DNA of 64,000 bases from positions 1,922,001 through 1,986,000 of the forward strand of contig JAKZAP010000018.1 in assembly GCA_023053575.1 (NCBI GenBank), in the 5' to 3' direction. A program made the position numbers and the translations under genes. Under the pieces are notes generated by a model. The model had not been told where the DNA came from. It did not search any database and saw nothing but the letters and a program-made list of their open reading frames with translations. This stretch comes from Branchinecta lynchi. Taxonomy: Eukaryota > Arthropoda > Branchiopoda > Anostraca > Branchinectidae. This document shows, in pieces, positions 45,980 to 55,792 of the stretch. The first letter of the stretch is position 1, and each line of letters starts with the position of its first letter.

Positions 45980-46138
45980 ATAAACTGACCCTCAGCCAGG
46001 TGTAGTCCAAGCCAGAGGCTGGACTGCCATGTGCGTTTGAAGGATAGACGTTCCATGTGTCCTGCAGTTCGCATGGAATCACGCGTCTAGCTGCGTTCGT
46101 CTTCGTGATACGAGCCGAGTGATCCATCCCCCAGGGTC
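45980..46138 (-). rRNA. 5.8S ribosomal RNA (diverged)
   Basis: The minus strand reads GGATCACTCGGCTCGT near the 5' end, then GAACGCAGCTAG, GAACTGCAGGACACATGG and a CTGGCTGAGGGTCAG 3' end, which give the extent of about 159 nt. GTGAACTGCAGGACACATG is typical of arthropod 5.8S. Several usually invariant positions differ (CGAAGACGAACGC for GATGAAGAACGC), so this is either a fast-evolving lineage or a decaying copy. 5.8S pairs with 28S in the large subunit. Confidence 0.85.
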
Positions 46139-47178
46139 ATTTCTAGGTTTTCTCATCGGATTGTCACCCGAATAAGAAGATTCCACAAGCAACGGTTCAA
46201 CAATAAAACGAGTGTGTCTCACAAAACGACAAACTCCGAGCAGAAAAATTAATCTCTCCTCCAATCCAAAGGACTACGGCGGATACTGCGGTGATTTCTG
46301 GTTCAATTGCGAGTCGATCCCGGCGGGCCTTCGTCCTCGGCACGCAACAAGGGGGCCACTCAACTCCGTCCGTCGACACGGGAGATTCGCAAAATCACCA
46401 ACGCTCTTTGCAGCCGGTTCCAATCGTATAGCGCGATCCACTCCTAGCAGGCCTCCTTCCCTTGGCGCACGACAGGGGTGCCAAAGGAATTCTTCCCGCG
46501 GCAACAGAGTTTAACACAACGACAAACGCCCCGCAACATCGCCAAAGTTCGATCGTCAAGTGCGCTTCGATACTAGCGGGCCTTCGTTCTCGACACGCAA
46601 TAAGGGGGCCGCTCAAACTCAAGTCCAAAGGAGGTCAAACTTTCGGCAACTCACAGTCTGCTCAGCCGTATAGCGAGATTTGCTCCTAGCGGGCCTTTGT
46701 CCTCGACACGCAACAAGGGGGCCACTCAACTCGAGTCCCGTGACAACGGAGATTCGCACAACAGCAAAACAGACTGCTTTACGCAACCCTCTGGTTGTCT
46801 GGCAGCAAACAGCTCGTGTCCGACACGATTCCAGCTCCTAGCGGGCTTCCTTCCTTTTGCACGCAACAGGAGGGCCAAAAGGAATTCTACCCGCGACAAC
46901 GGAAGCTTCGCGTCATCTACTCGCCAGTCGCGTCTCAGGCGATACGCCGGTGCAAAGTCCTCGGTCATGCGCTCTTCGGCCGGCGGGTTTCTCTTTGGGC
47001 GCGCGCTACAAGGGGTAGCCCAGTGGAATCCGGCTACTCAAAGATTCGTGCTCTGACTTTAGTCTCCGATTCAGCGTGCCCTTTTCCCCGTCCACGGAAT
47101 CCAGCAAAGCCGCAAGGCTTCGCCCGACATCCCGCGTCCGAGTACTCTCATCACAATGCGCACGGTTAGTGCAGCACT

Positions 47179-47181
<3 letters not shown>
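46139..47181 (-). other. Internal transcribed spacer 1 (ITS1), about 1.04 kb
   Basis: Lies between the 18S 3' end (GGATCATTA, 47190-47182) and 5.8S. More than half is taken up by subrepeats described separately. The spacer is long for ITS1. All open frames across it are by-products. Confidence 0.85.
46310..47035. repeat. ITS1 subrepeats, six copies, two alternating types
   Basis: The core CTAGCGGGCCTTNGTCCTCG, then ACGCAACAAGGGGGCC, occurs near 46318, 46440, 46571, 46684, 46834 and 46980, spaced about 113-150 bp. Copies 1, 3 and 4 continue with CACTCAACTC-like sequence. Copies 2 and 5 continue with AAAAGGAATTC and GCCAAAGGAATTC, and copy 6 is a looser variant (AGTGGAATCC). Within each core GGGCCTT and AAGGGGGCC can pair, so each copy is a potential hairpin in the pre-rRNA. 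Confidence 0.8.
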
Positions 47182-47239
<58 letters not shown>

Positions 47240-47327
47240 AAGGATCAAGTTTGGACATCTTTCAATCAACACCGAAGCCATCCAGAGGATTGCCGGGCGG
47301 ATCGTCCGAAGTTCTCACTAAATCATT

Positions 47328-47372
<45 letters not shown>

Positions 47373-47804
47373 CATTGACGCAAGCTAATGACTTGCACCT
47401 ACTAGGGATTCCTGGTTCATGGGGATCCTTGCAGTCCCCAATCCCAACCACGAAAGAGGTTCAGCGGTTACCCGGTCCTCTCGGACAGGGAAGACGTGCT
47501 GATTCTTTCAGTGTAGCGCGCGTGCTGCCCAGGACATCTAAGGGCATCACAGACCTGTTATTGCTCACTTTCATATGGCTAGACGCCACTTGTCCCTCTA
47601 AGAAGAGTAACGTACCCGAAGATACGTCATCTATTTAGCAGGCTAGAGTCTCGTTCGTTATCGGAATTAATCGAACAAATCGCTCCACCAACTAAGAACG
47701 GCCATGCACCACCACCCACCGAATCAAGAAAGAGCTCTCAATCTGTCAATCCTTCCAGTGTCCGGGCCTGGTGAGGTTTCCCGTGTTGAGTCAAATTAAG
47801 CCGC

Positions 47805-47853
<49 letters not shown>

Positions 47854-47943
47854 TTTGCAACCATACTTCCCCCGGAACCCAAAAAGGGCGGTATCTGATC
47901 GCCTTCGAACCTCTAACTTTCATTCTTGATTAATGAAAGCAAT

Positions 47944-47974
<31 letters not shown>

Positions 47975-48904
47975 GCGACGGTCCAGGAATTTCACCTCTA
48001 GCGTCGCAGTACGAATGCCCCCTTCTGTCTCTATTAACCATTACCTCAAGTCCAGAAAACCAACAAAATAAGACTGAGGTCTTATTCCATCATTCCATGC
48101 TGTGATATTCAGGCGCGGAGCACCTGCTTTAAGCACTCTAATTTGTTCAAAGTAAACGCACCGGCCACCCAGGACACTAGGTTAAGAGCACCCCGGACAG
48201 TCCGGTGGATTATCCAACTAAGGCAGTGCACACTGCGAGGCGGCATGACCTGATCGAGACCGATATCCAACTACGAGCTTTTTAACCGCAGCAACTTTAA
48301 TATACGCTATTGGAGCTGGAGTTACCGCGGCTGCTGGCACCAGACTTGCCCTCCAATAGGTCCTCGTTAAAGGATTTAAAGTGTACTCATTCCAATCACA
48401 GGGCCTCGGATGAGTCCTGCATCGTTATTTTTCGTCACTACCTCCCGTGCCGGGAGTGGGTAATTTGCGCGCCTGCTGCCTTCCTTGGATGTGGTGGCCG
48501 TTTCTCAGGCTCCCTCTCCGGAATCGAATTCCGATTCCCCGTTTCCCGTTGCAACCATGGTAGGCGCATAACGTACCATCGACAGTTGATAAGGCAGACA
48601 TTTGAAAGATGCGTCGCCGGTGCTAGACCATGCGATCGGCACAAAGTTATTCAGAGTCACCAAGATACGGACCGAAGTCCGATCGGTCTTGATCTAATAA
48701 AAGCAACCCTTCCGTAAGGTCGGGGCTATTGTGCATGTATTAGCTCTAGAATTACCACAGTTATCCAAGTAGGATAGTACGATCTAAGGAACCATAACTG
48801 GTTTATTGAGCCATTCGCGGTTTCGCTGCATAACAGCTTGTACTTAGACATGCATGGCTTAATCTTTGAGACAAGCATATGCTACTGGCAGGATCAACCA
48901 GGTA
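47182..48904 (-). rRNA. 18S ribosomal RNA, end to end
   Basis: The minus strand starts TACCTGGTTGATCCTGCCAG (48904) and ends GGAAGGATCATTA (47182). Internal landmarks include AGCAGCCGCGGTAACTCCAG (near 48330), TGAAACTTAAAGGAATTGACGG-type sequence (near 47840) and GTACACACCGCCCGTCGC (near 47350). Length about 1,723 nt, roughly 100 nt below the usual metazoan size. The region around 47400-47500 (helices near the 3' end) is shortened and diverged. The universal core is kept, so it may be functional. It is the small-subunit rRNA, transcribed by RNA polymerase I with 5.8S and 28S. Confidence 0.97.
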
Positions 48905-49412
48905 ACTGCTGTGAACCTCGCCAAGGCGAAGACACTCAGTTCGAGACGGTCTCACTGGACCCGTCTCTTCTCACTCAACATACGAGAAACGTCTTGAAAA
49001 AGACGCTCTCCGTTTCGCATCGACAATGGGCCAGTTCTCTCGCAGATACCGTCCACCCGACGGATTCGTCAATTTCGTGCTGCTTCCTCGTTCCACTTCC
49101 AGTCAAACACGTTTCCTGTACCTGCACATCATCGAATTACGATAATGCAGATATTGCCGTGACAACAATTTCCTTCGAGTCGGAACTTGCAACAAAGCAC
49201 AGAAAGTACTCCGAGAATCGTCAATCTCTAAGGCAGATGGCACAGCCTGCTCAACACCAAATTTCTACTAAACGGAGCTTGCAACAGAGCTCACAGAGAG
49301 CTTTCCCGGCTACCGCGTATTTGCACACCCCTTGTGCTACTCTGCGGTGACCAAGTCAGTCTTGCTTGCTCCGAGAATCGTCCGTCTTTCGGTCCTCGAT
49401 GCCTGGGAACCC
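48905..49412 (-). other. 5' external transcribed spacer / upstream rDNA spacer
   Basis: Sequence directly upstream of 18S. A Pol I promoter cannot be located by eye. It contains CCCGGCTACCGCGTATTT and CTACTCTGCGGTGACCA at 49306-49353 (plus strand), shared with ITS2. CCGAGAATCGTC occurs twice (near 49210 and 49371). Confidence 0.65.
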
Positions 49413-50036
49413 GTCACTACGCCCACCCGTCATTTTGCCCACCCGTCACTTCGCCTAAAAAATCCGTCAGTTCGCCCACTTTTTCCGACAGTTCGCCTAA
49501 ACGTTAGTTCGCCCACTTTTTCCGACAGTTCACCCACCCGTCACTACGCCCACCCGTCACTTCGCCCACCCGTCACTACGCCCACCCGTCACAACGTCCA
49601 CCCGTCACTACGCCCACCCGTCACTACGCCCACCCGTCACTACGCCTACCCGTCACTACGCCCACCCGTCACTACGCCCACCGTCAGTTCGTCTACCGTC
49701 AGTTCGCCCACCCGTCATTTCGCCCAAAAATCCGTCAGTTCGGCCAACTTTTCCGACAGTTCGCCCACCCGTCATTTGGCACAAAAATCCGTCAGTTGGC
49801 CCACTCCTGAAATCCGTCAGTTCGCCCACTCTTGAAATCCGTCAGTTGACCCACCCTTGAAATCCGTCATTTGGCCCACTCCCCGTCAGTTCACCCAATT
49901 TTTCCGACAGTTCGCCCACCCGTCATTTGGCCCAGAAATCCGTCAGTTGGCCCACTCCTTGAAATCCGTCATTTGACCCACTCCCGACATCCGTCACTTC
50001 GCCCAATTTAAAAATCCGACAGTTGACCCAATTTTG
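49413..50036 (+). repeat. Short tandem array, 16-20 bp units, array 1
   Basis: CACCCGTCACTACGCC (16 bp) repeats head to tail near 49540-49680. It is flanked by related units AATCCGTCAGTTCGCCCA and CCGACAGTTCGCCCA. The position just upstream of the 18S/ETS is where rDNA intergenic-spacer repeats normally lie. The open frame across it is a repeat artefact. Confidence 0.85.
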
Positions 50037-50300
50037 CAGGATCATTAAATCCACGAAAAAGTGCCGCGACCCCAGGGGAATAATCAGCTCAACTCGGCCC
50101 TGTCAGTAAAAAAAGGGACGCAATCCCAGAAGATTACTCAAACAGAGGCGACCTTCCTCGTTTAATAAGGTCAACACGAGATGCCTATGGGTGCAACTTT
50201 TATGTTTACGTAAAGAAGGATATGAAGATGGGTTTAAAAAAGGTATCATATGAAAAAGCACCGAGACCCCAGGGGAATAATTAGAAGGAGCCGACAATTA
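50037..50300 (-). repeat. Repeat X, copy 1
   Basis: The minus strand has CATCTTCATATCCTTCTTTACG, CTCGTGTTGACCTTATTAAACG and GATTATTCCCCTGGGGTCGCG, shared with 57085-57240 (plus) and 54820-54925 (plus). It adjoins the short-unit array here and at 57.2 kb. Confidence 0.65.
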
Positions 50301-51064
50301 CGTAGACATTTAGTCAGAAACGTTTGGAGCTTTGCGAGATTCTGTGGCAAATTCAGTTGGAAAATCTAAAAAATGAAAAAAAAGGAAAAATAGAGTAACG
50401 AGCAGTAAAGGGTTCTGATTGGCACTACGATTTAGAGTCGTTCACACGGAAATGGAAAGTAAAAGCATAATAGAAATAATATAATGCAGGACTTTACTAC
50501 CGAGCTTCCGTGTACTATCTCCGAGTATATTCGCAAGCTATCTGCAATGTATGAGTCTCTACTCTGTAGGGAAAGTGTCCTCTTGTCAGTGGGAAAATTT
50601 TTTTTCCTAAATTTACGTAGCCCACAAACTAAATTTAAACTGCTCATGAACGTTATGTGATTCAAGGTACGTGAGAATTATAAATTTCTTTCGCCGACGG
50701 CTTTCAACCCAGAAAACCCGAATATTCAAAAGCTTTTCCAAAATATGATCGTAGATACGTACAGAACAGCTTTTCCAACCTTGAGTCCCTTGTGCTGTTA
50801 ACCAAGGACACACCCAGGGTTGCTTACTGCAATATCTACTGCCAGTTTGGGGCCAGGGGTGGCCCGAAAGGGGGGGGGGGGGGAGTGTTTGACATTCTGT
50901 CAAACACAATCTCCGAGTCGTTTGAATTTTTTTTTAAATATCATCGTAAATCCGTCCCAGTCAAAGGCAAGCCGAGTCGTTTAAATCAGGTTTCAATACC
51001 CCGTCAGGGCGGTGACATGATTATTTATCGAACGACGGGTACCATTGCACCCTTGTTTTAAAAC
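50301..51064. other. No gene recognised
   Basis: A G run of about 14 lies at 50869-50882. Short ORFs have no recognisable similarity. Confidence 0.3.
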
Positions 51065-51597
51065 CTGTTCTAGTCGAATATGATTTGCATCTATCTAATC
51101 AATTTCAAATAAAACTTACACTTTTACCAATTTTTTTCCGGTTTTGGCCGGATTCCGGGCGAAATACTTGGCCGGGTGGAAAAGAATTATCATATACGGA
51201 TTCAGCATGTTTTGTTGCCCCTAAACCAAGCGTTTAATCAACTTCAAATAAAACTTTTACCTTTAATAAATTTTCTGGCTTCGGCCGGGTTCCGGACGAA
51301 CTAATTGTTCGGCGAGAAAATCAGTTTCAGATATGGATTCAGCATGTCTCCTTTCCCCTATATCGACTATCTTATTTGCTTTTTAAAACATTTTTGTTCG
51401 TCCCTTAATTTGAAACCCCTCCCTCACCCCTAGGTATGGGGCTACAGAGCTCATCTACGAACTTGACCTGTACGTTGACCCAATAGATCCTCATACCAAT
51501 TTTCAAGAAAATATCTCTACCCTTTCGAGATTTATCGTGCTAACAGACGGACGGACGGACTGAAGGATAACTTTTGCGAAGTCGTAGGCATATTTAT
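51065..51597 (+). repeat. Family A fragment, copy A8 (3' terminus lost)
   Basis: Two core units (TTCCGGTTTTGGCCGGATTCC; TTCTGGCTTCGGCCGGGTTCC) and the GACGGACGGACGGAC module. It breaks off at AAGTCGTAGGCATATTTATTC, just before the hammerhead-like segment. Confidence 0.7.
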
Positions 51598-51607
51598 TCA
51601 AACAATG

Positions 51608-51690
51608 TTTACAACGGATACGTCAGCTACGATTCTTCATCAGCGATATTTCGGCCCTTCTTGGCAAGGGTCCTCGTCAGGCTGTCAATC
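51608..51690 (-). ncRNA. Hammerhead-ribozyme-like sequence (candidate)
   Basis: Minus strand: CTGACGA, then a stem of GG(A)CCCTT / AAGGGCC with a GCCAAG loop, then GAAA, the conserved hammerhead core order. The next part can fold (GCTGAT / ATC..AGC) as stem III. The outer strands ACAGC (just before CTGACGA) and GTTGT (near 51612) can pair as stem I. The expected UH cleavage site reads ATCC, one base too many, so it may be decayed or a chance match. Hammerheads occur in Penelope-like elements and retrozymes of animals. No RT remains here. Confidence 0.3.
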
Positions 51691-51717
51691 CTCTGGTTCA
51701 ACTTCGGGGAAGGAAAC

Positions 51718-51743
51718 AAACCTGTAATATATATTACAGGTTT
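51718..51743. repeat. Perfect short palindrome
   Basis: AAACCTGTAATATATATTACAGGTTT forms a 13-bp-arm perfect palindrome when read as two halves. Two GTTTATAAAC palindromes follow near 51800 and 51815. Confidence 0.8.
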
Positions 51744-51745
51744 TT

Positions 51746-52261
51746 AATGTACTATATATAATATTTGTCATAGGTATATGACCATAAGCATAATTCGGAG
51801 TTTATAAACTGTTGTTTATAAACTTTACGCAACGGTCAGATTTGATACAAGAGAGTATTACTGCGACAAGTAAACCAGAAGTTAATGCTGGATTGTATAA
51901 AGGCCCTGCCTTGGTTTATCAATGATCAATCAATTTAATACAAATTCTACTTCTGCTTTATTTGTCACAGTAAGAGTACACAGTTAACCACATTTACAAT
52001 AAGCTTAGCAGAAATGATAGTGCTTGGCCTAAACATAGGGGTTTCTTACCTATGAAACCCTCGTACACCAGGTGTCAGTCAGGTATTCAAAGTAACTTTG
52101 TAGAATCAGTAGGCTATATCGGTCTGCAACATCACCGGGTGCTGGAGCTTTGTTGAGGATATGCACGTGATCCATGTTACTTTATTTTACGTATTTACCT
52201 CTTTTTTTAATTGAAAGCCTACTGTTGTAGTCAATAAGGTAAGATGTGGAACGATATTAAA
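51746..52261. other. No gene recognised
   Basis: AT-rich. ATCAATCAATTTAATAC near 51925 resembles the 3' tail of the retrotransposon at 59.25 kb, but nothing coding follows. Confidence 0.3.
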
Positions 52262-53258
52262 CAAGACCAAAGGTTTAGATGGGATCCCAAAAGTTCAAAT
52301 TTGATCCAGACAATTGGGTCTTGTCTTCGCCAGATCCAGTCTTCGCCAGACTCCTTGAACACTTTTACTATTGAAGTTTAGAAAAAGATTAAGGCAAAAT
52401 AGCTAATCACATGAGAAAACCAAGTTCAGATATGGATTCAGCATGTGTGTTTACTCCTTTAAGTCATATCTATTTTGACGAAGCAGATCGAAACTTCCTG
52501 CCTTACTTCTGCCGATTTTCCGGTTTCGGCGGAATTCCGGAACTACTTGTCCTGCGAAAAAATAAATCTCAAAAAACGAATTAAGCATGTCTCCTTAAAT
52601 CCAACCTCTAATCAACTTGCAATTAAAATTTTACTTTTAAAAAATTTTCCAAGCCGGATTCCGAGCGATCTATACGTCCGGTGAGAAAATAGTTGTCATA
52701 TGCGAATTCAGCTTGTCTACTTACCCGCAAATCGAACATCTTATCAAATTTAAATAAAACTTTTACTTTAAACAAATTCTCCGGTTTTGGCCGGATTCCT
52801 GCCGAACTAATTGTCCAGCGAGAAAATAATTTTCATATTCGGACTCAGCACGTTTCCTTGCCCCTAAATCAAACCTCCAATCAACTTCATATTACTTTTC
52901 ACAAATATTCCGGTTTTCGCCGGATTCCGGTTGAACTATTTGTCCGGCGAGAAAAAAAAATTCCTATTTGGATTCAGCATGTCTCCTTACCCTTAATTCG
53001 ACTATTTCATTAGCTTTTAAAAAGTTTTTTGTGTTCCCCTTAATTTCCAACCCCTCCCCCACCCCTAAATATAGAGCTACATGGCCCATCTCCGAACTTG
53101 GTCTGTATTTTGACCTAAGGACTCTTCATGCCAAGTTTGATCAAAATATCTCAACCCCTTCGAGAGTTATCGTGCTAACAGACGGACGGACGGACGGACA
53201 GACAGACAACTTTACGATGTCATAGGTATCCCTCCACTTACGTTTTGGGATCCCAAAA
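52262..53258 (+). repeat. Family A composite repeat, copy A9 (complete)
   Basis: Begins CAAGACCAAAGG, GGGATCCCAAAAGTTC. The inverted GGGTCTTGTC follows 55 bp on. Four core units, then CCAAGTTTGATCAAAATATC, GACGGACGGACGGACGGAC and the palindromic TTTTGGGATCCCAAAA end. It is one of the best copies for defining the family. Confidence 0.8.
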
Positions 53259-53674
53259 AGGAAGCATTCATACGCGAAAGTTGGACCAGTCTCGATTTCA
53301 ATAAAAGCGATACTAGATCTGTTCGATATCCGTAATTGGAGACACCGGGACTCGAAACTCACTCGTTTAGTGCATATGGCAACGTCAAATTACATGTAAA
53401 AAAAAATCGAGCTTTAAATGTAACAAGACTGGACTACTTGTTGGACATGATTCTGGTCAGTGATACACGGTGAGTGAGGGAATTGAGTGAGTTCCTCAGT
53501 TGTTGTCTGACACATGACAACTTGTAAAAAACAACACATTTTAGCTCAACGTCTTATTTTTCAACTTTATCTCTAATTTTTTGTAATTTTTCACAGTTTT
53601 TCAAGGAATATTCACAATTTTCGCAAGATTAAATGGAGGTATTGAAATTATAATACGACCTGTCTAAATTTCTT
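53259..53674. other. No gene recognised
   Basis: AT-rich spacer between a Family A and a Family B copy. Confidence 0.3.
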
Positions 53675-54808
53675 TTTATGGCACTTGTAGCCTCCGTCTC
53701 AAATGCAATACACCTATCGTAATTCCGTCTGTCGGTCTGTCCGGTTTTTTTTCACAGTTTTTTGAGCTAGGGTACTTCCAGATGTACTAGGACGATGAAA
53801 CTTGGCAGACTTATCAGAGACCAACCAAACTAACCTGGAAATAATCAGTTTCTCGATCCGACCATCTGCGGGGGAGAAGGGGGCGGAGGAATCTGGAAAA
53901 TCAGGGCAGTTTTTCACACGTTTCCGAGTTAGGGTACTTCCAGATGTGCTAGGACGTGAGGGACTGGAGGGATGGGGAATCTGGAATATCGAGTTATGCG
54001 TAACTTTGGAACGGGTGATGGATTTGAGTGAAATTTCATAATTGAACAAAGGACATGTCTCTGGGGATCTTTTTCATGTCAGGAAGATGGGGGGGGGGGG
54101 GATACGTGAAAGGCTGATACTGGAGAGATTGGTATGGAACTTTCTGGGAGTAAGAAAAAGATGCTCTGGATAAATGTTTTTCACAACTGGATTGACTTCG
54201 GCGATTGTGGGGGGAGTTTGAGGGGAGGGTGGGGGGGGTCGGAATTCCAGTGATCACGATTTAAGGCACTTAGATGTGCTAGAACGATCTTGGCTGGAAT
54301 ATTAGAAATTCGAGAAGATTGGCTTAGAAATCGCCACTTCTCAAATCCGACTATTTCTTAAAGTACCAATCTTGATTGTAAAGTAAGAAAAATACTTTTA
54401 AGCGAAATATACATTTTCATGGGTTTTGCTTACAAATGAAGTCCAGCTCCCTTAAAGTGCGCATGTTAACTGCAAAGTCGGAAAGCACTTTTTATCAAAC
54501 GGTTCATCTCAACTTATGATAGCGGATTCAACAGCTATGGGGGAGTTGATGGTGGGGTGGTCGGAAATTTCAAGAAACGGATAGAATGGAGGGATCGGAG
54601 TTAAACTTGCTGGGAAGAACAAGCATTTATTCTAGATAAATCGTTTGCACAATTGGACTGGACCAGGACACTTGGGGGTAGGAGGTGGAGGGGGGCCTTC
54701 CAGAATTCCTGTGATGGCGTTTTTCAAGACGAAAGTTTGCAGGCATATCGAGACCCGAAAATCTGACAGACCTCTTACCTACTACATACAGCTGCAAGTG
54801 CCATTTGA
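53675..54808 (+). repeat. Family B composite repeat, copy B6 (complete)
   Basis: Starts TTATGGCACTTGTAGCC and ends GCAAGTGCCATTTGAGC, the inverted ends of the family. GTCTGTCGGTCTGTCCGG near 53729 precedes GATGTACTAGGACGATGAAAC. Units are more diverged and shorter than in B3; a second TGTGCTAGGACG lies near 53943. Confidence 0.7.
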
Positions 54809-54819
54809 GCTTACAACCA

Positions 54820-54925
54820 TTTTTTTGCACCCATCTTCATACTCTTCTTTACGAAAACATAAAAGCCGCACTAATAATCAACTCGTGTTGATCCTAATTA
54901 AACGAGAAAGGGTGTCTCCAATGGA
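54820..54925 (+). repeat. Repeat X, copy 2
   Basis: CACCCATCTTCATACTCTTC, TTTACGAAAACATAAAAG, GTTGATCCTAATTAAACGAG and GAGTAATCTTCTG match 50110-50240 (minus) and 57090-57210. No short-unit array is attached to this copy. Confidence 0.6.
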
Positions 54926-54933
54926 GTAATCTT

Positions 54934-55792
54934 CTGTCCGTCTGTCCGTCTGTCAGCACGATAAATCTCGAAAGGAATGGGCTATTTTGATGAAACTTGG
55001 TGTGAGGATTCTTTCTGTCAACGGTAAGATCAAGTTCGTACATGGGCTCTGTAGTCCTATATTTAGGGAGGGGGGGGGGGGGTCAAATTAAGGGGCAACA
55101 CACAAAATTTTGTAACAGCTAATGTGATAGTCGATTATGGGGTAAAAAGACATGCTGAACACGATGGTGAAAATCATTTTCTTGCCGGATAAGGCAAGGT
55201 TGGTTGGTTAGAATTAAAAGTTTTCTTTGAAGTTGATTAGATGTTCTATTATGGAATAAGAAGACATACTGAACGCGATGATGAAAACCATTTTCTCGTC
55301 GAACAACTAGTTCGCCCGGAATCCGGCCAAACCGGAAAGTTTGTTAAAAGCGAAGTTTCGTTTGAAGTTGATGAGATGACAGATTTAGGGCTAAGAAAAG
55401 ACGCTGAGTCTGTATATGACACTCATTTTTACCCGGACATATAATTAGTCTGGAATCCGGTTGAAACCGGAAATTGTGTAAGTTAAAGTTTTATTTGAAT
55501 TTATTAGATGTTCTTTATAGGGATAAGGAGATACGCTGACTTCGTTTCTGGATTGTTCTTTTTTTGCTGGACAAGTAGTTCACTCGGAATTTGGCCGAAA
55601 CTGGAAATTTGGCAGATGTAAAGCAGGAAGTTTCGGTCAGTATCGTCAAAATAGAAATGGCTTATAAAGGTATATCTGAACTTGGTTTTCTCAGATGGTT
55701 AGCGTGGCGAAAACTAGATCTAGCGAAGACAAGACCCAATTCCCGGGATCAAACATTAGATTTTTGGGATCCCATCGAAACCTTAGGTCTTG
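54934..55792 (-). repeat. Family A composite repeat, copy A10 (inverted)
   Basis: GTCCGTCTGTCCGTCTGTCAG, then GATGAAACTTGGTGTGAGG, core units in reverse, and the 5' end TTTTTGGGATCCCATCG ... GGTCTTG at 55740-55792. The palindromic 3' terminus is missing. Confidence 0.75.

Noticed and set aside
46212..49350. Open frames of 100-170 codons across the rDNA region
   Set aside because: They overlie 18S, ITS1 and ETS sequence identified by conserved rRNA landmarks.
49332..49835. Open frame of 167 codons rich in Thr-Pro-Thr-Arg-His
   Set aside because: Translation of the 16-bp tandem array; the mirror array at 57.25-57.83 kb gives the same kind of frame.
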